A DNA stretch of 64,000 nucleotides from Mercurialis annua. Its lineage: Eukaryota; Streptophyta; Magnoliopsida; Malpighiales; Euphorbiaceae. Numbering within the stretch: the stretch's first letter is position 1; each line of letters starts with the position of its first letter. The notes beneath the pieces were generated by a model. It did no database searches. It was not told where the DNA came from and saw only the letters and a list, made by a program, of their open reading frames with translations. The translations under genes and the position numbers were made by a program. This document shows, piece after piece, positions 27,957 through 40,732 of the stretch. The DNA lies in the NCBI RefSeq assembly GCF_937616625.2, contig NC_065576.1, positions 24,908,628 through 24,972,627 on the forward strand. Reading direction: 5' to 3'.

Positions 27957-28699
27957 ATCAGAACGACCCGTTAAAGAGACTTGAGAGTCGACATACTAAT
28001 CTAGCATTACTTTTCTCGCACACTTTGCATAATATAACCTAACCATTCTTGGGTAATCGGAACGACGCGTTAAAGAGACTTGAGATGCGACATACTAATC
28101 TATTGTTACTTTTCACGCACACAGTGCGTAATAAAACCTAACCATTCTTAGGTAATCAGAAAGACCCGTTAGAGACACTTGTGACGCAACATAAGCATGG
28201 TAATCAAAATGACGCGTTAAAGAGACTTGAGACGTGATATACTAATCTAGCGTCACTTTTCACGTACACATTGGATAATATAGCCTAACAATGCTTAGGT
28301 AATCGGAACGATGAGTTAGATTGACCTAAGATACGACATACTAATCTATTGTCATTTTTCGCGCACACTTTGCGTAATATTACCTAACCATGCTTAAGTA
28401 ATTGGAACTACGCTTTAAATGCACTTAAGACGTGACATACTAATCTATTGTCCTTTTTCACGCACACTTTGCGTAATATAACCTAACCATGCTTAGGTAA
28501 TCGGAATGACGCGTTAAAAAGACATTAGACGCGCCATATTAATCTACCGTCACTTTGTACGCACACTTTGCGTAATATAACCTAACCATGCTGAGGAAAT
28601 CAGAACGACGCGTTAGAGAGGCTTGAGACGCCCATACTAATCTAGTTTCACTTTTCACGCACATTTTGCATAATATAACCTGACCATGCTTAGGAAATC

Positions 28700-30008
28700 G
28701 GAACGACGTCACTTTTCAAGGACACTTTGCGTAATATAACCATGCTTAGAGGTAATCGGAACGACGCGTTAAAGAGACTTGTGACGCGACATACTTATAT
28801 AGCGTCCCTATTCACGCATACTTTGCATAAAATAACCTAACCATGCATAGGTAATCGGAACGGAGCGTTAAAGAGACTTGTGACGCGGCATAATAATCTA
28901 GCATCACTTTTAACGCCCACTTTGCGTAATATAGCCTAACCATGCTTATAGCTAATCGGAACGTCGCGATACAGAGAATTGTGACGCGACATACTTATCT
29001 ACCGCACACTTTGCGTAATATAACCTAACCATAAAGGGTAATCAGAACGACGCGTTAATGAGACTTGTATCTAGCATCACATTTAACGAACACTTAGCGT
29101 AATATAACCTAGCCATGCTTAGGTAATCGGAACGACGCGTTAAAGAAACTTTAGATGCGACATACTAATTTAGCGTCACTTTTAACGCACACTTTGCGTA
29201 ACATAAACAAACATGCTTACGTAATCGAAACGACGCGTTAAAGAACCTTAAGACGCAACATACTTGTATAGCGTTACTTTTAACGCACACTTGCGTTATA
29301 TAAATTAACCATGCATAGGTAATTGGAACGACGCGTTAAAGAGACTTCTGAAGCGACATACTTATATAGCGTCCCTTTTTACGCACACTTTGCATAATAT
29401 AACCTAACCATGCATAGGTAATCGGCAAACGCGTTAAAGACACTTGTGACGCCATATACTAATCGAGCCTCACTTTTAACGCACACTTTGCGTAATGTAA
29501 CCTAACCATGCTTAGGTAATCAGAACGACGCGTTAAAGAGAGTTGTGACGCGACTTACTTATATAGCGTCACTTTTCACGCACACTTTACTTAATATAAC
29601 CTAAACATGCTTAGGTAATCGGAACGACGAGTTAAAGAGACTTGTGACGAGACATACTTATATAGCGTCACTTTTCACGCACAGTGCGTAATATAACAAA
29701 ACCATTGTTAGTTAATCAGAACGACGCGTTAAAGAGACTGGTAACTCGACATATTAATCTAGTCACTTTTAACGCACACTTAGCGTAATATAACCTAACC
29801 GTGCTAAGATAATCGGAACGACGTGTTTAAGAGACTTGTGATCCGACATACTTATATAGCGTCGCTTTTCACGCACACTTTACATAAAATAACCTAACCG
29901 TTGTTAGGTAATCAGAATGACGCGTCAAAGAGACTTGTTACGTGACATACTAATCTAGTGTCACTTTTAACGCACCCTTTGCGTAATATAACCTAAACAT
30001 GCTTAGGT
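28700..30008 (-). repeat. Satellite subfamily with TATATAGCGTC variant, minus block
   Basis: Several monomers here replace the usual CTAATCTAGCGTC with CTTATATAGCGTC. Nearly all are full length; the 48-bp short unit is rare or absent. The same subfamily occurs in the opposite orientation at about 60880-62650. These are the only two concentrations of it in the window. Confidence 0.7.
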
Positions 30009-30009
30009 A

Positions 30010-30407
30010 ATCAAAACGATGCATCAAAGAGACTTGAGACGCGACATACTAAACTTAGTAACACTTTTAAAACACACTCTGCGTTATATAACCTAACCAT
30101 GCTTAGGTAATCGAAACGATGCGTTAAAGAGACTTGAGACGCGACACACTAATCTAGCATCACTTATAACGCACACTTTGCGTAATATAACCTAACCATG
30201 CTTAGGTAATCGAAACGATGCGTCAAAGAGACTTGAGACGCGACATACTAAACTTAGAAACACTTTTAAAACACACTCTGCGTTATATAACCTAACCATG
30301 CTTAGGTAATCGGAACGATGCGTTAAAGAGACTTGAGACGCGACACACTAATCTAGCGTCACTTATAACGCACACTTTGCGTAATATAACCTAACCACGC
30401 TTAGGTA
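30010..30407 (-). repeat. 199-bp dimeric higher-order repeat (2 copies)
   Basis: Positions 30010-30208 and 30209-30407 are near-identical dimers. The first monomer of each reads TACTAAACTTAG, then AAAACACACTCTGCGTTATA; the second reads CGACACACTAATCTAGC, then ACTTATAACGCACAC. The AAAACACACTCTGCG variant recurs near 15046 and, inverted, near 60722. Confidence 0.85.
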
Positions 30408-30436
30408 ATCGGAACGACCCGTTAAAGAGAATTGAG

Positions 30437-30502
30437 ACGCGACATACTAGTTTCTTTAACGCGACATACTAGTTTCTTTTACGCGACATACATGTCTCTT
30501 TA
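30437..30502. repeat. Three 22-bp repeats at the minus-to-plus junction
   Basis: Three tandem units, 30437-30458, 30459-30480 and 30481-30502. Each joins a minus-sense satellite piece (ACGCGACATACTA) to a plus-sense piece (GTTTCTTTA). The third unit reads CATGTCTCTTTA in its second half and leads into plus-oriented monomers. The unit is therefore itself an inversion junction, made three times over. Confidence 0.88.
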
Positions 30503-33500
30503 ACTCGTTCCGATTACCTAAGCATGGTTAGGCTATTTTACGCAAATTGTGCATGAAAAGTGACGCTAGATTAGTATGTCGCGTCTTAGGTCTTTTTAAC
30601 GCGTCGTTCTGATTACACAAGCATGGCTATGTTATTTTACGCAAAGTGTGCGTGAAAAGTGACGCTAGATTAGTATGTCGTGTCTCAAGTCTCTTTAACA
30701 CGTCGTTCCGATAACCTAAAGCATGGTTAGGTTATATTATGCGAAGTGTGCGTGAAAAGTGATGCTAGATTAGTTTGTCGCATCCCAAGTCTCTCTAACG
30801 CGTCGTTCTGATTACCTAAGCATGGTTAGGTTATATTACGCAAAGTGTGCTTGAAAAGTGACGCTAGATTAGTATGTCGCAAATGAAGTCTCTTTAACGC
30901 ATTGTTCTGATTACCTAAGCATGGTTATTTATATTACGTAAAGTGTGTGTAAAAAGTGACGCTAGATTAGTATGGCGCATCTTAAGTCTCTTTAACGCGT
31001 CGTTTCAATTACCATGCTTTTGTCGCGTCAAAAGTCTCTCTAACGCGTCATTCCAATTACCCAAGCATGGTTAGGTTATATTACGCAATATGTGATTTAA
31101 AAGTGACGCTAGATTAGTATGTCGCGTCAGAAGTCTCTCTAACGCGTCGTTCCGATTACCTAAGAATGGCTAGGTTATATTACGCAAAGTATTCATGAAA
31201 AGTGACGCTAGATTAGTATGTCGCGTCTCTAGTCTCTTTAAACCGTCTTTCCAATTACCTATGTATGGTTAGGTTATATTAAGGAATGTGTGCGTTCAAA
31301 GTGACGCTAGATTACTATGTCGACTCTCAAGTCTCTTTAACCCGTCGTTTCGATTAGCATGCTTATGTCGCGTTACAAGTGTCTCTAACGCGTTGTTCTT
31401 ATTACTTAAGCATGGTTAGGTTATATTACGCAAAGTGTGCGTGAAAAGTGACAATAGATGTATGTTGTGTCTCAAGTCTCTTTAACTCGTCGTTCTGATT
31501 ACCTAATCATGGTTAGATTATTTTACAAAAGTGTTCGTTAAAAGTGCCGCTAGATTAGTATGTCGCGTCACAAGTCTCATTAACGCATCGTTCACATTAC
31601 CTGAGTTAGGTTATATTATGCAAATAGTGCGTGACAAAAGACGCTATATTAGTATGTCGCGTCTCAAGCATCTTTTACGCGCCGTTTTATTATCCAAGCA
31701 TGGTTAGGTTATTTTACGCAAAGTGTGCGTAAAAAGTGACGCTAGATTAGTATGGTAAGTCTCAAGTCTCTTTAATGCGTCTTTCCAATTACCTATGTAT
31801 GGTTAGGTTATATTTAGAAAATTATGCATGAAAAGTGACGCTAGAATACTATGTCGCGTCTCAAGTCTCTTTAACTCGTCGTTTCGATTAGCATGCTTAA
31901 GTCGCGTCGTAAGTGTCTCTAACGCATCGTTCTTCTTACCTAAGCATGGTTAGGTTATATTATGCAAAGTGTGCGTGAAAAGTGACGCTAGATTAGTATG
32001 TCGCGTCTCAAGTCTCTTTAACGCGTCGTTGCGATAACCTAAGCATGGTTAGGTTATATTATGCAAAGTGTGGGTGAAAAACGATGCTAGATTAGTATGT
32101 CGCGTCGCAAGTCTCTTTAACGCGTCGTTCCAATTACCTAAGCATGGTTAGGTTATATTATGCAAATTGTGAGTGAAAAGTGACGCTAGATTTAATGTCG
32201 TGTCTTAAGTCTCTTTAACGCGTCGTTTCGATTACGTAAGTATGGTTAGGTCATATTATTACACAAAGTGTGCATGAAAAGTGACGGTAGATTAGTACGT
32301 TGCGTCCCAAGTCTCTCTAACGTGTCGTTCCGATTACCTAAGCATGGTTAGGTTATATTACGCAAAGTGTGCGTAAAAAGTGACGCTAGATTAGTATGGC
32401 GCGTCTCATGTCTCTTTAGCGCGTCATTTCGATTACCATGCTAATATTGCGTCAAAGGACTCTCTAACGCGTCGTTCCAATTACCTAAGCATGGTTAGTT
32501 TATATTATGCAATGTGTGCGTGAAAAGTGACGCTAGATTAGTATGTCGCGTCACAAGTCTCTCTAGCGCGTTGTTCCGATTACCTAAGCATGGTTAGATT
32601 ATATTACGCAAAGTATTCGTGAAAAGTGACGCTAGATTAGTATGTCGCGTCTCCAGTCTCTTTAAAGTGTCTTTCCAATTACATATGTATGGTTCGGGTA
32701 TATTAAGCAAAGTGTGCGGGAAAAGTGACGCTAGATTACTATGTCGCGTCTCAAGTCTTTTTAACCCGTCGTTTTGATTAGCATGCTTATGTCGCATCAC
32801 AAGTGTCTCTAACGCATCGTTTTTATTATATAAGGATGGTTATGTTATATTATGCAAAGTGTGCGTGAAAAGTGATAAGAGATTAGTATATTGCGTCTCA
32901 ATTCTCTTTTACGTGTCGTTCCGATTACCTAAGCATGGTTAGGTTATATTACGCAAAGTGTGCATGAAAAGTGACGCTATATTAGTATATTTCTCGTCTG
33001 AAGTCTCTTTAACGCGTTGTTCCGATTACCTAAGCATGGTTATGTTATATTACGCAAATTGTGCGTGAAAAGTGACGCTAGATTAGTATGTCCCATCTCA
33101 AGTCTCTTTAACGAGTCGTTTCGATTACCTAAGCATGGTTAGGTTATATGATGCAAAGTGTGCGTAAAAAGTGACGTTAGATTAGTATGTCGCATCTCAA
33201 GTCTCTTTAACGTGTCGTTCCGATTAACTAAGCATGGTTAGGTTATAGTACGTGAAGTGTGCGCAAAAAGTGACTCTAGATTAGTATTGCGCGTCTCATG
33301 TCTCTTTAAGGCATCGTTTTTATTACTGTGCTTATGTCGCGTCACAAGTCTTGCTAACGCGTCGTTCCGGTTACGGTTAGGTTATATTACGCAAAGTGTG
33401 CAAACTGACGCTAGATTAGTATGTCACATCTCCAATCTCTTTAACGCGTCATTCTGATTACCTACGGATGGCTAGGTTTTATTAAGCAAAGTGCGCGTGC

Positions 33501-34593
33501 AAAACTGACGATAGATCAGTATGTCGCGTCTCAATTCCCTTTAACGCGTCGTTCCGATTACCTAAGCATGGTTAGGTTATATTATGCAAAGTGTGCGTGA
33601 AAAGTGACTCTAGATTAGTATGTCGCCTCTCAAGTCTCTTTAACGCGTCGTTCCGATTATCTAAGCATGGTTATGTTATATTACGCTAGACTAGTAAGGC
33701 GCGTCTTAAGTCTCTAGATTAGTAAGGCGCGTCTTAAGTCTCTAGATTAGTAAGGCGCGTCTTAAGTCACTTTAACACGTTGTTTTGATTACCATCCTTA
33801 TGTCGTGTCACAAGTCTCTCTAACGCGTCGTTCCGATTACCTAAGCATGGTTAGGTTATATTACGCAAAGTGTGTGTGAAAAGAGACGCTAGATTAGTAT
33901 GTTGCGTCACAAGTCTCTCTAACGTGTAGTTCCAATTACCTAAGCATGGTTCGGTTATATTACGCAAATAGTGCGTGAAAAGTGACACTAAGTTAGTAAG
34001 TCGCATGTCAAGTCTCTTTAACGCGTCATTTCGATTACCTAAGCATGGTTAGGTTATATTACGCAAAGTGTGCATTAAAAGTGCCGCTAGGATAGTATGT
34101 CACATCACAAGTCTCTTTAACTCGTTTCGATTACCTAAGCATGGTTAGGCTATTTTACGCAAATTGTGCATGAAAAGTGACGCTAGATTAGTATGTCGCG
34201 TCTCAGGTCTCTTTAACGCGTCGTTCTGATTACCCAAGCATGGTTAGGTTATTTTAAGCAAAGTGTGCGTGAAAAGTGACGCTAGATTAGTATGTCGAAT
34301 CTCAAGTCTCTTTAATACGTCGTTCCGATAACCTAAGCATGGTTAGGTTATATTAAACAAAGTGTGCGTGAAAAGTGATGCTAGATTAGTTTGTCGCGTC
34401 TCAAGTCTCTTTAACGCGTCGTTCCGATTACCTAAGCATGGTTAGGTTATATTACGTAAAGTGTGCGTGAAAAGTAACGCTAGATTAGTATGTCGCGATT
34501 GAAGTCTCTTTAATGCGTTCTTCTGATTACCTAAGCATGGTTAGATTATATTACGCAAAGTGTGCGTAAAAAGTGACGCTAGATTAGTATGGC
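30503..34593 (+). repeat. 99-bp satellite array, block C (plus orientation)
   Basis: About 4.1 kb of plus-oriented monomers with occasional short units. The start (30503-30980) and the end (34121-34593) of the block resemble each other, with shared markers GGCTATTTTACGCAAATTGT and TATGGCGCAT, at an offset of about 3.6 kb. A set of monomers with CGTCTTTCCAATTAC and GATTAGCATGCTTA short units recurs near 31240, 31780 and 32670. Nothing else is visible here. Confidence 0.95.
33686..33769 (+). repeat. Three tandem 28-bp partial units
   Basis: Three copies, 33686-33713, 33714-33741 and 33742-33769, each running from CTAGATTAGTAAGGCGCG to TCTTAAGTCT, with one change in the first (CTAGACTAG) and one at the end of the last. 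Both unit ends carry CTAGA or TCTAGA-like sequence, so slippage on that short homology is a simple origin. Confidence 0.92.
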
Positions 34594-37500
34594 GCATAAT
34601 ATAACCTAGGTAATGGAAACGACGCGTTAAATAGACTTGATACGCGACATACTAAATCTATTATTATTTTTCACGCACACTTTGCGTAATATAACCTAAT
34701 CATGCTTAGGTAATCGGAACGACGCATTAAATTGACTTGAGACGCGCCGTACTAATATTTTGTCATTTTTCACGCACACGTTGCGTAATATAACCTAAGC
34801 ATGCTTAGGTAATCGGATCGACGCGTTATAGAGATTTGTGACGCGACGTAGGCATGGTAATCGAAACAACGCGTTATTGAGACTTGAGACGCGTAATACT
34901 AATCTAGTGTCACTTTTTTTCGAAATGCTTAGAAAAACGGAACGACGCATTAGAAAGACTTGATACGCAACATACTATTGTCATTTTTCACGCACACTTT
35001 GCTTAATATAACCTAACCTTGCTTAGGAAATAGGAACATCGCGTTAGAGAGACTTGAGAAACGACATACTAATCTAGTGACGCTTTTCAGGCACACTTTG
35101 CGTAATATAACCTAACCATGCTTAGGAAATAGGAACGACGAGTTACAGAGACTTGAGACGCGACATACTAATCTAGCGTCACTTTTCACGAACACGTTTA
35201 GTAATATAACCTAACCATACTTAGGTAATCGGAACGACGCGTTAAAGAGACTTTTGACGCGAGATAAGCATGGTGATCGAACGACGCGCTAAAGAGACTT
35301 GAGACGCGACATACTAATCTAGCGTCACTTTTCACGCACACTTTTCGTAATATAGCCTAACCATGCTTCGTTAATCAAAACAACGCTTAAAGAAAATTGA
35401 GATGCAACATACTAATCTAGTGTCACTTTTCATGCAAACGGTGCAATATAACCTAACCATGCTTAGGTAATCGGAACGACGCGTTAAAGAGCCTTGAGAC
35501 GCGACATACTAATCTAGCGTCACCTTTCACGCACACCTTGCGTAATATAACCTAACCATGCTTAGGTAATCAGAACGACGCGTTAAACAAACTTGAAACG
35601 AGAAATACTAATCTAGTGTCACTTTTCACGCACACTTTGCATAATATAACCTAACCATTCTTAGGTAATGGGAACGACGCGTTAAATAGACTTGATACGC
35701 GACATACTAATCAATTGTCATTTTTCACGCACACTTTGCGTAATATAACCTAATCATGCTTAGGTAATCGGAACGACGCGTTAAATTGACTTGAGACGCG
35801 ACATACTAATACATTATCATTTTTCACGCACACGTTGCGTAATATAACCTAATCATGCTTAGGTAATCGCAATGACACGTTAGAGAGACATGTGACGCGA
35901 CATAGCATGGTAATCGAAACCACGCGTTATTGAGACTTGAGACGCGTAATACTAATCTAGTCTCACTTTTTTCGCAATGCTTAGAAATTGGAACGACGCA
36001 TTAGAGAGACTTGATACGCAACATACTAATCTATTGTCATTTTTCATGCACACTTTGGTTAATATAACCTAACCATGCTTAGGAAATAGGAACATCGCGT
36101 TAGAGAGACTTGAGACACGACATACTAATCTAGCGACACTTTTTAGGCACACTTTGCGTAATATAACCTAACCATGCTTAGGAAATAGGAACGACGCGTT
36201 TCAGAGACTTGAGACGCGACATACTAATCTAGCGTCACTTTTCACAAACACGTTTTGTAATATAACCTAACCATACTTAGGTAATCGGAAAGACGCGTTA
36301 AAGAGACTTTTGACGCGAGATAAGCATGGTGATCGAACGACGCGTTAAAGAGACTTGAGACTCGACATACTAATCCAGCGTCACTTTTCACGCACACTTT
36401 TCGTAATGTAACCTAACCATGCTTAGTTAATCGAAACAAAGCGTTAAAGAGAATTGAGACGCGACATACTAATCTAGCATCACTTTTCATGCACACTTTG
36501 TGTAATATAACCTAACAATGCTTTAGATAATCGGAACGACTCGTTAAATAGCCTTGAGATGCGACATACTAATTTAGTGTCACTTTTCACGCACACCTTG
36601 CGTAATATATAACCTAGGTAATGGGAACAACGCGTTAAATAGACTTGATACGCGACATACTAATCTATTGTCATTTTTCACGCACACTTTGCGTAATATA
36701 ACCTAATAATGCTTAGGTAATCGGAACGACGCATTAAATTGACTTGAGACGCGCCGTACTAGTATTTTGTCATTTTTCACGCGCACGTTGCGTAATATAA
36801 CCTAACCATGCTTAGGTAATCGGAACGACGCGTTACAATGATTTGTGACGCGACGTAGGCATGGTAATCGAAACAACGCGTTATTGAGACTTGAGACGCG
36901 TAATACTAATCTAGTGTCACTTTTTTCGCAATGCTTAGAAATCGGAACGACGCATTAGAGAGACTTGATACGCAACATACTTATCTATTGTCATTTTTCA
37001 CGCACACTTTGCTTAATATAACCTAACCTTGCTTAGGAAATAGGAACATCGCGTTAAAGAGACTTGAGAAACGACATACTAATCTAGTGACACTTTTCAG
37101 GCACACTTTGCGTAATATAACCTAACCATGCTTAGGAAATAGGAACGACGCGTTACAGAGACTTGAGATGCGACATACTAATCTAGCGTCACTTTTCACG
37201 AACATGTTTAGTAATATAACCTAACCACACTTAGGTAATCGGAACGACGCGTTAAAGAGACTTTTTGACGCAAATAAGCATGGTGATCGAACGACGCGCT
37301 AAAGAGACTTGAGACACGACATACTAATCTAGCGTCACTTTTCACGCACACTTTTCGTAATATAACCTAACCATGCTTCGTTAATCGAAACAACGCTTAA
37401 AGAGAATTGAGATGCAACATACTAATCTAGTGTCACTTTTCATGCAAACGTTGCGCAATATAACCTAACCATGCTTAGGTAACCGGAACGACGCGTTAAA

Positions 37501-40419
37501 GAGCCTTGAGACGCGACATACTAATCTAGCGTCACCTTTCACGCACACCTTGCGTAATATAACCTAACCATGCTTAGGTAATCAGAATGACGCGTTAAAC
37601 AAACTTGAAACGAGACATACTAATCTAGCGTCACTTTTCACGCACACTTTGCATAATATAACCTAACCATTCTTAGGTAATGGGAACGACGCGTTAAATA
37701 GACTTGATACGCGACATACTAATCAATTGTCATTTTTCACGCACACTTTGCGTAATATAACCTAATCATGCTTAGGTAATCGGAACGACGCAGACGCGAC
37801 ATACTAATATATTGTCATTTTTCACGCACACGTTGCGTAATATAACCTAATCATGCTTAGATAATCGCAATGACGCGTTAGAGAGACATGTGACGCGACA
37901 TAGCATGGTAATCGAAACCACGCGTTATTGAGACTTGAGACGAGTAATACTAATATAGTGTTACTTTTTTCGCAATGCTTAGAAATCGGAACGACGCATT
38001 AGAGAGACTTGATACGCTGTTATTGTCATTTTTCACGCACGCTTTGCTTAATATAACCTAACCATGCTTAGGAAATAGGACCATCGCGTTAGAGAGACTT
38101 GAGACACGACATACTAATCTAGCGACACTTTTTAGGCACACTTTGCAAAATATAACCTAACCATGCTTAGGAAATAGGAACGACGCGTTACAGAGACTTG
38201 AGATGCGACATACTAATCTAGCGTCACTTTTCACAAACACTTTTTTTAATATAACCTAACCATACTTAGGTAATCGGAAAGACGCGTTAAAGAGACTTGA
38301 GACTCGACATACTAATCTAGCGTCACTTTTCATGCACACTTTTCGTAATGTAACCTAACCATGCTTAGTTAATCGAAACAACGTGTTAAAGAGAATTGAG
38401 ACGCGATATACTAATCTAGCGTCACTTTTCATGCACACTTTGTGTAATATAACCTAACAATGCTTTAGATAATCGGAACGACTCGTTAAAGAGCCTTGAG
38501 ATGCGACATACTAATCTAGTGTCACTTTTCACGCACACCTTGCGTAATATAACCTAGCCATGCTTAGGTAATCAGAACGACGCGTTAAAGGGACTTGGGA
38601 CGTGACATACTAATCTAGCGTCAATTTTCACACACACTTTGCGTAATATAACCTAACCATGCTTAGTTAATCCGAACGACGTGTTAAATAGACTTGAGAC
38701 GTTACATACTAATCTAGCGTCACTTTTCAAGCACTCTTTGCGTATTATAACCTAACCATGCTTAGGTAATCTGAACGACTCCTTAAAGAGACTTGAGACA
38801 CTATATACTAATCTATTGTCATTTTTCACGCACACATTGCGTAATATAACCTAATCATGCTTAGGTAATCGCAACGACGCGTTAGAGAGACATGTCACGC
38901 GACATAAGCATGGTAATCGAAACGACGCGTTAAAGAGACTAGAGACGCGACGTACTAATCTAGTGTCATTTTTCAGGCACACTTTGTGTAAAATAAGCTA
39001 ACCATGCTTAGTTAATCGGAACGACGCGTTAAATAGACTTGAGATGCGACATACTAATCTATTTTCATTTTTCACGCACACGTTGCGTAATATAACCTAA
39101 ACATGCTTAGGTAATTGGAACGACGCGTCAGATAGACTTGATACGTGACATACTAATCTATTGTCATTTTTCACGCACACATTGCGTAATATAACCTAAC
39201 CATGCTTAGGTAATCGAAACAACGCGTTAAATAGACTTGAGATGCGACATACTAATCTATTTTCATTTTTCACACACACGGGACGTAATATAACCTAACC
39301 ATGCTTAGATAATTAGAACGACGCGTTAGAGAGACTTGTGACGCGACAGAAGCATGGTAATCAAAACGACACGTTAAATAGACTGGAGACGCGTAATACT
39401 AATATAGCGTCACTTTGTTCGCACACTTTGCGCAATATAACCTAACCATGCTTAGAAATTAGAATGAAGCGTTAGATAGACTTGAGATGTGACTTACTTA
39501 TCTAGCGTCCCTTTTCAGGCACACTGTGCGTAATATAACCTAACCATGCTTAGGTAATGGGAACGACGCATAAAAGAGACTTTTGACGGGAGATAAGCAT
39601 GGTAATCGAAACGACGCGTTAAAGAGACTTGAGACGCGACATACTAATCTAGCATCACTTTTCACACACATTTTGTGTAATATAACCTAACCATGCTTAG
39701 TTAGTCGGACCAACGCGTTAAAGAGAATTGACACGCGACATACTAATTTAGCGTCACTTTTTACTCACACTTTGCGTAATATAACCTAACCATGCTTAGG
39801 TAATCCGAATGACGCGTTAGTCACTAAGCATGGTAATCGAAAACGACGCGTTAAAGAGACTTGAGATACACTAATCTAGCGTCACTTTTCACGGACAAAT
39901 TGTGTGATATATCCTAACCATGCTTAGGTAATCAGAAAGGAGCCTTGAGACACGACATACTAATCTAGCGTCGCTTTTCACGCAAATTTTTCGTAATATA
40001 ACCTTACCATGCTTAGTTAATCGGAACAACGCGATAAAGAGACTTGTGACGCAAAATAAGCATGGTAATCCAAACGACGCGTTAAAGAGACGTGAGAAGC
40101 AACATACTAATCTAGAGTCACTTTTCACGCACACTTTCTGTAAAATAACCTAACCATGCTTGGGTAATTTGAACGACTCATTAAAGAGACCTAAGACGCG
40201 ACATAGTAATTTATAGTCACTTTTCACGCAGACTTTGAGAAATATAGCCGAACGACGTATTACAAAGACTTGAGATGCGAAATACTAATCTAGCGTCACT
40301 TTTCAAGCACACTTTGCGTAAAATAACTTAAAGTTTAGGTAATCGGAACAACGCATTAAAGAGCTTTGAGACGCGACATACTAATCTAGCGTCACATTTC
40401 AAGCACACTTTGCGTAATA
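34594..40419 (-). repeat. 99-bp satellite array, block D part 1 (minus orientation)
   Basis: Minus-oriented monomers start at 34594, where plus-strand TATGGCGC runs into GCATAATATAACC; the four bases GCAT at 34594-34597 fit either side. The array continues to the MITE. Its first 4 kb form a 2.01-kb higher-order repeat. No gene is seen. Confidence 0.95.
34609..38620 (-). repeat. 2.01-kb higher-order repeat of two alternating 1-kb halves (2 copies)
   Basis: The anchor phrase GGTAATGGGAAC (or GGAAAC) before GACTTGATACGCGACATAC occurs at 34609, 35664, 36617 and 37676, giving spacings of 1055, 953 and 1059 bp. Copies 1 and 3 share GCGCCGTACTA and GACGTAGGCATGG; copies 2 and 4 share CGACATAGCATGG. 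The true unit is therefore about 2.01 kb and made of two related halves. All four contain the truncated monomer TCGCAATGCTTAGAAA or a close form. Copies 1 and 3 begin with the same shortened box, ATAACCTAGGTAATGG. Confidence 0.88.
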
Positions 40420-40732
40420 CTCCCTCCGTCCCGTAAAGATAGAAAAAGTATCCATTTTACAAGAATTAAGAAAGTAGTTATTTATAGGTAATTTGTGATA
40501 ATTTGTCTAAATTACCCTTTGTACTTTATTAGTTATGTACATTTCCCAAAACCACTCTACTAATTATAGCACTTACAACTCATTTGTTTATCTTTTCAAA
40601 ATATGCATTTAATGTTTTATGATAAGCATGTAGGGGTATTTTGATAATTTTTGACTTAACTAACTCTATTTTTTCTATTTTTATGGGACAAAAAAAGGTG
40701 GTACTTTTTCTATCTTTATGGGACGGAGGGAG
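40420..40732. mobile_element. Stowaway-like MITE (Tc1/mariner type), non-autonomous
   Basis: A 313-bp AT-rich insertion with terminal inverted repeats of about 32 bp, starting CTCCCTCCGTCCCGTAAAG and ending with the complement (CTTTATGGGACGGAGGGAG), with one mismatch in the first 20 bases. It is flanked by TA on both sides (40418-40419 and 40733-40734). Removing it and one TA restores an ordinary satellite monomer, GCGTAATATAAC. The CTCCCTCC terminus and TA target are typical of Stowaway elements, which are moved by Tc1/mariner transposases encoded elsewhere. It has no coding capacity and no clue to orientation. Confidence 0.96.

Larger units (their letters stand above)
14897..30436 (-). repeat. 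99-bp satellite array, block B (minus orientation)
   Basis: The same satellite reads in the opposite sense from here: CCTAACCATGCTTAGG, then GGTAATCGGAACGACGCG, TTAAAGAGACTTGAGACG, CGACATACTAATCTAGCGTC, and ACTTTTCACGCACACTTTGC. Short units appear as GCGACATAAGCATGGTAATC. The switch from plus lies at 14893-14898, where ATGGCGC of a plus monomer runs directly into CTAACCATGCTTAGG. No genes or transposons were seen in the block. Confidence 0.96.

Noticed and set aside
40420..40732. Autonomous DNA transposon
   Set aside because: At 313 bp there is no room for a transposase and no reading frame of note, so it is a MITE.
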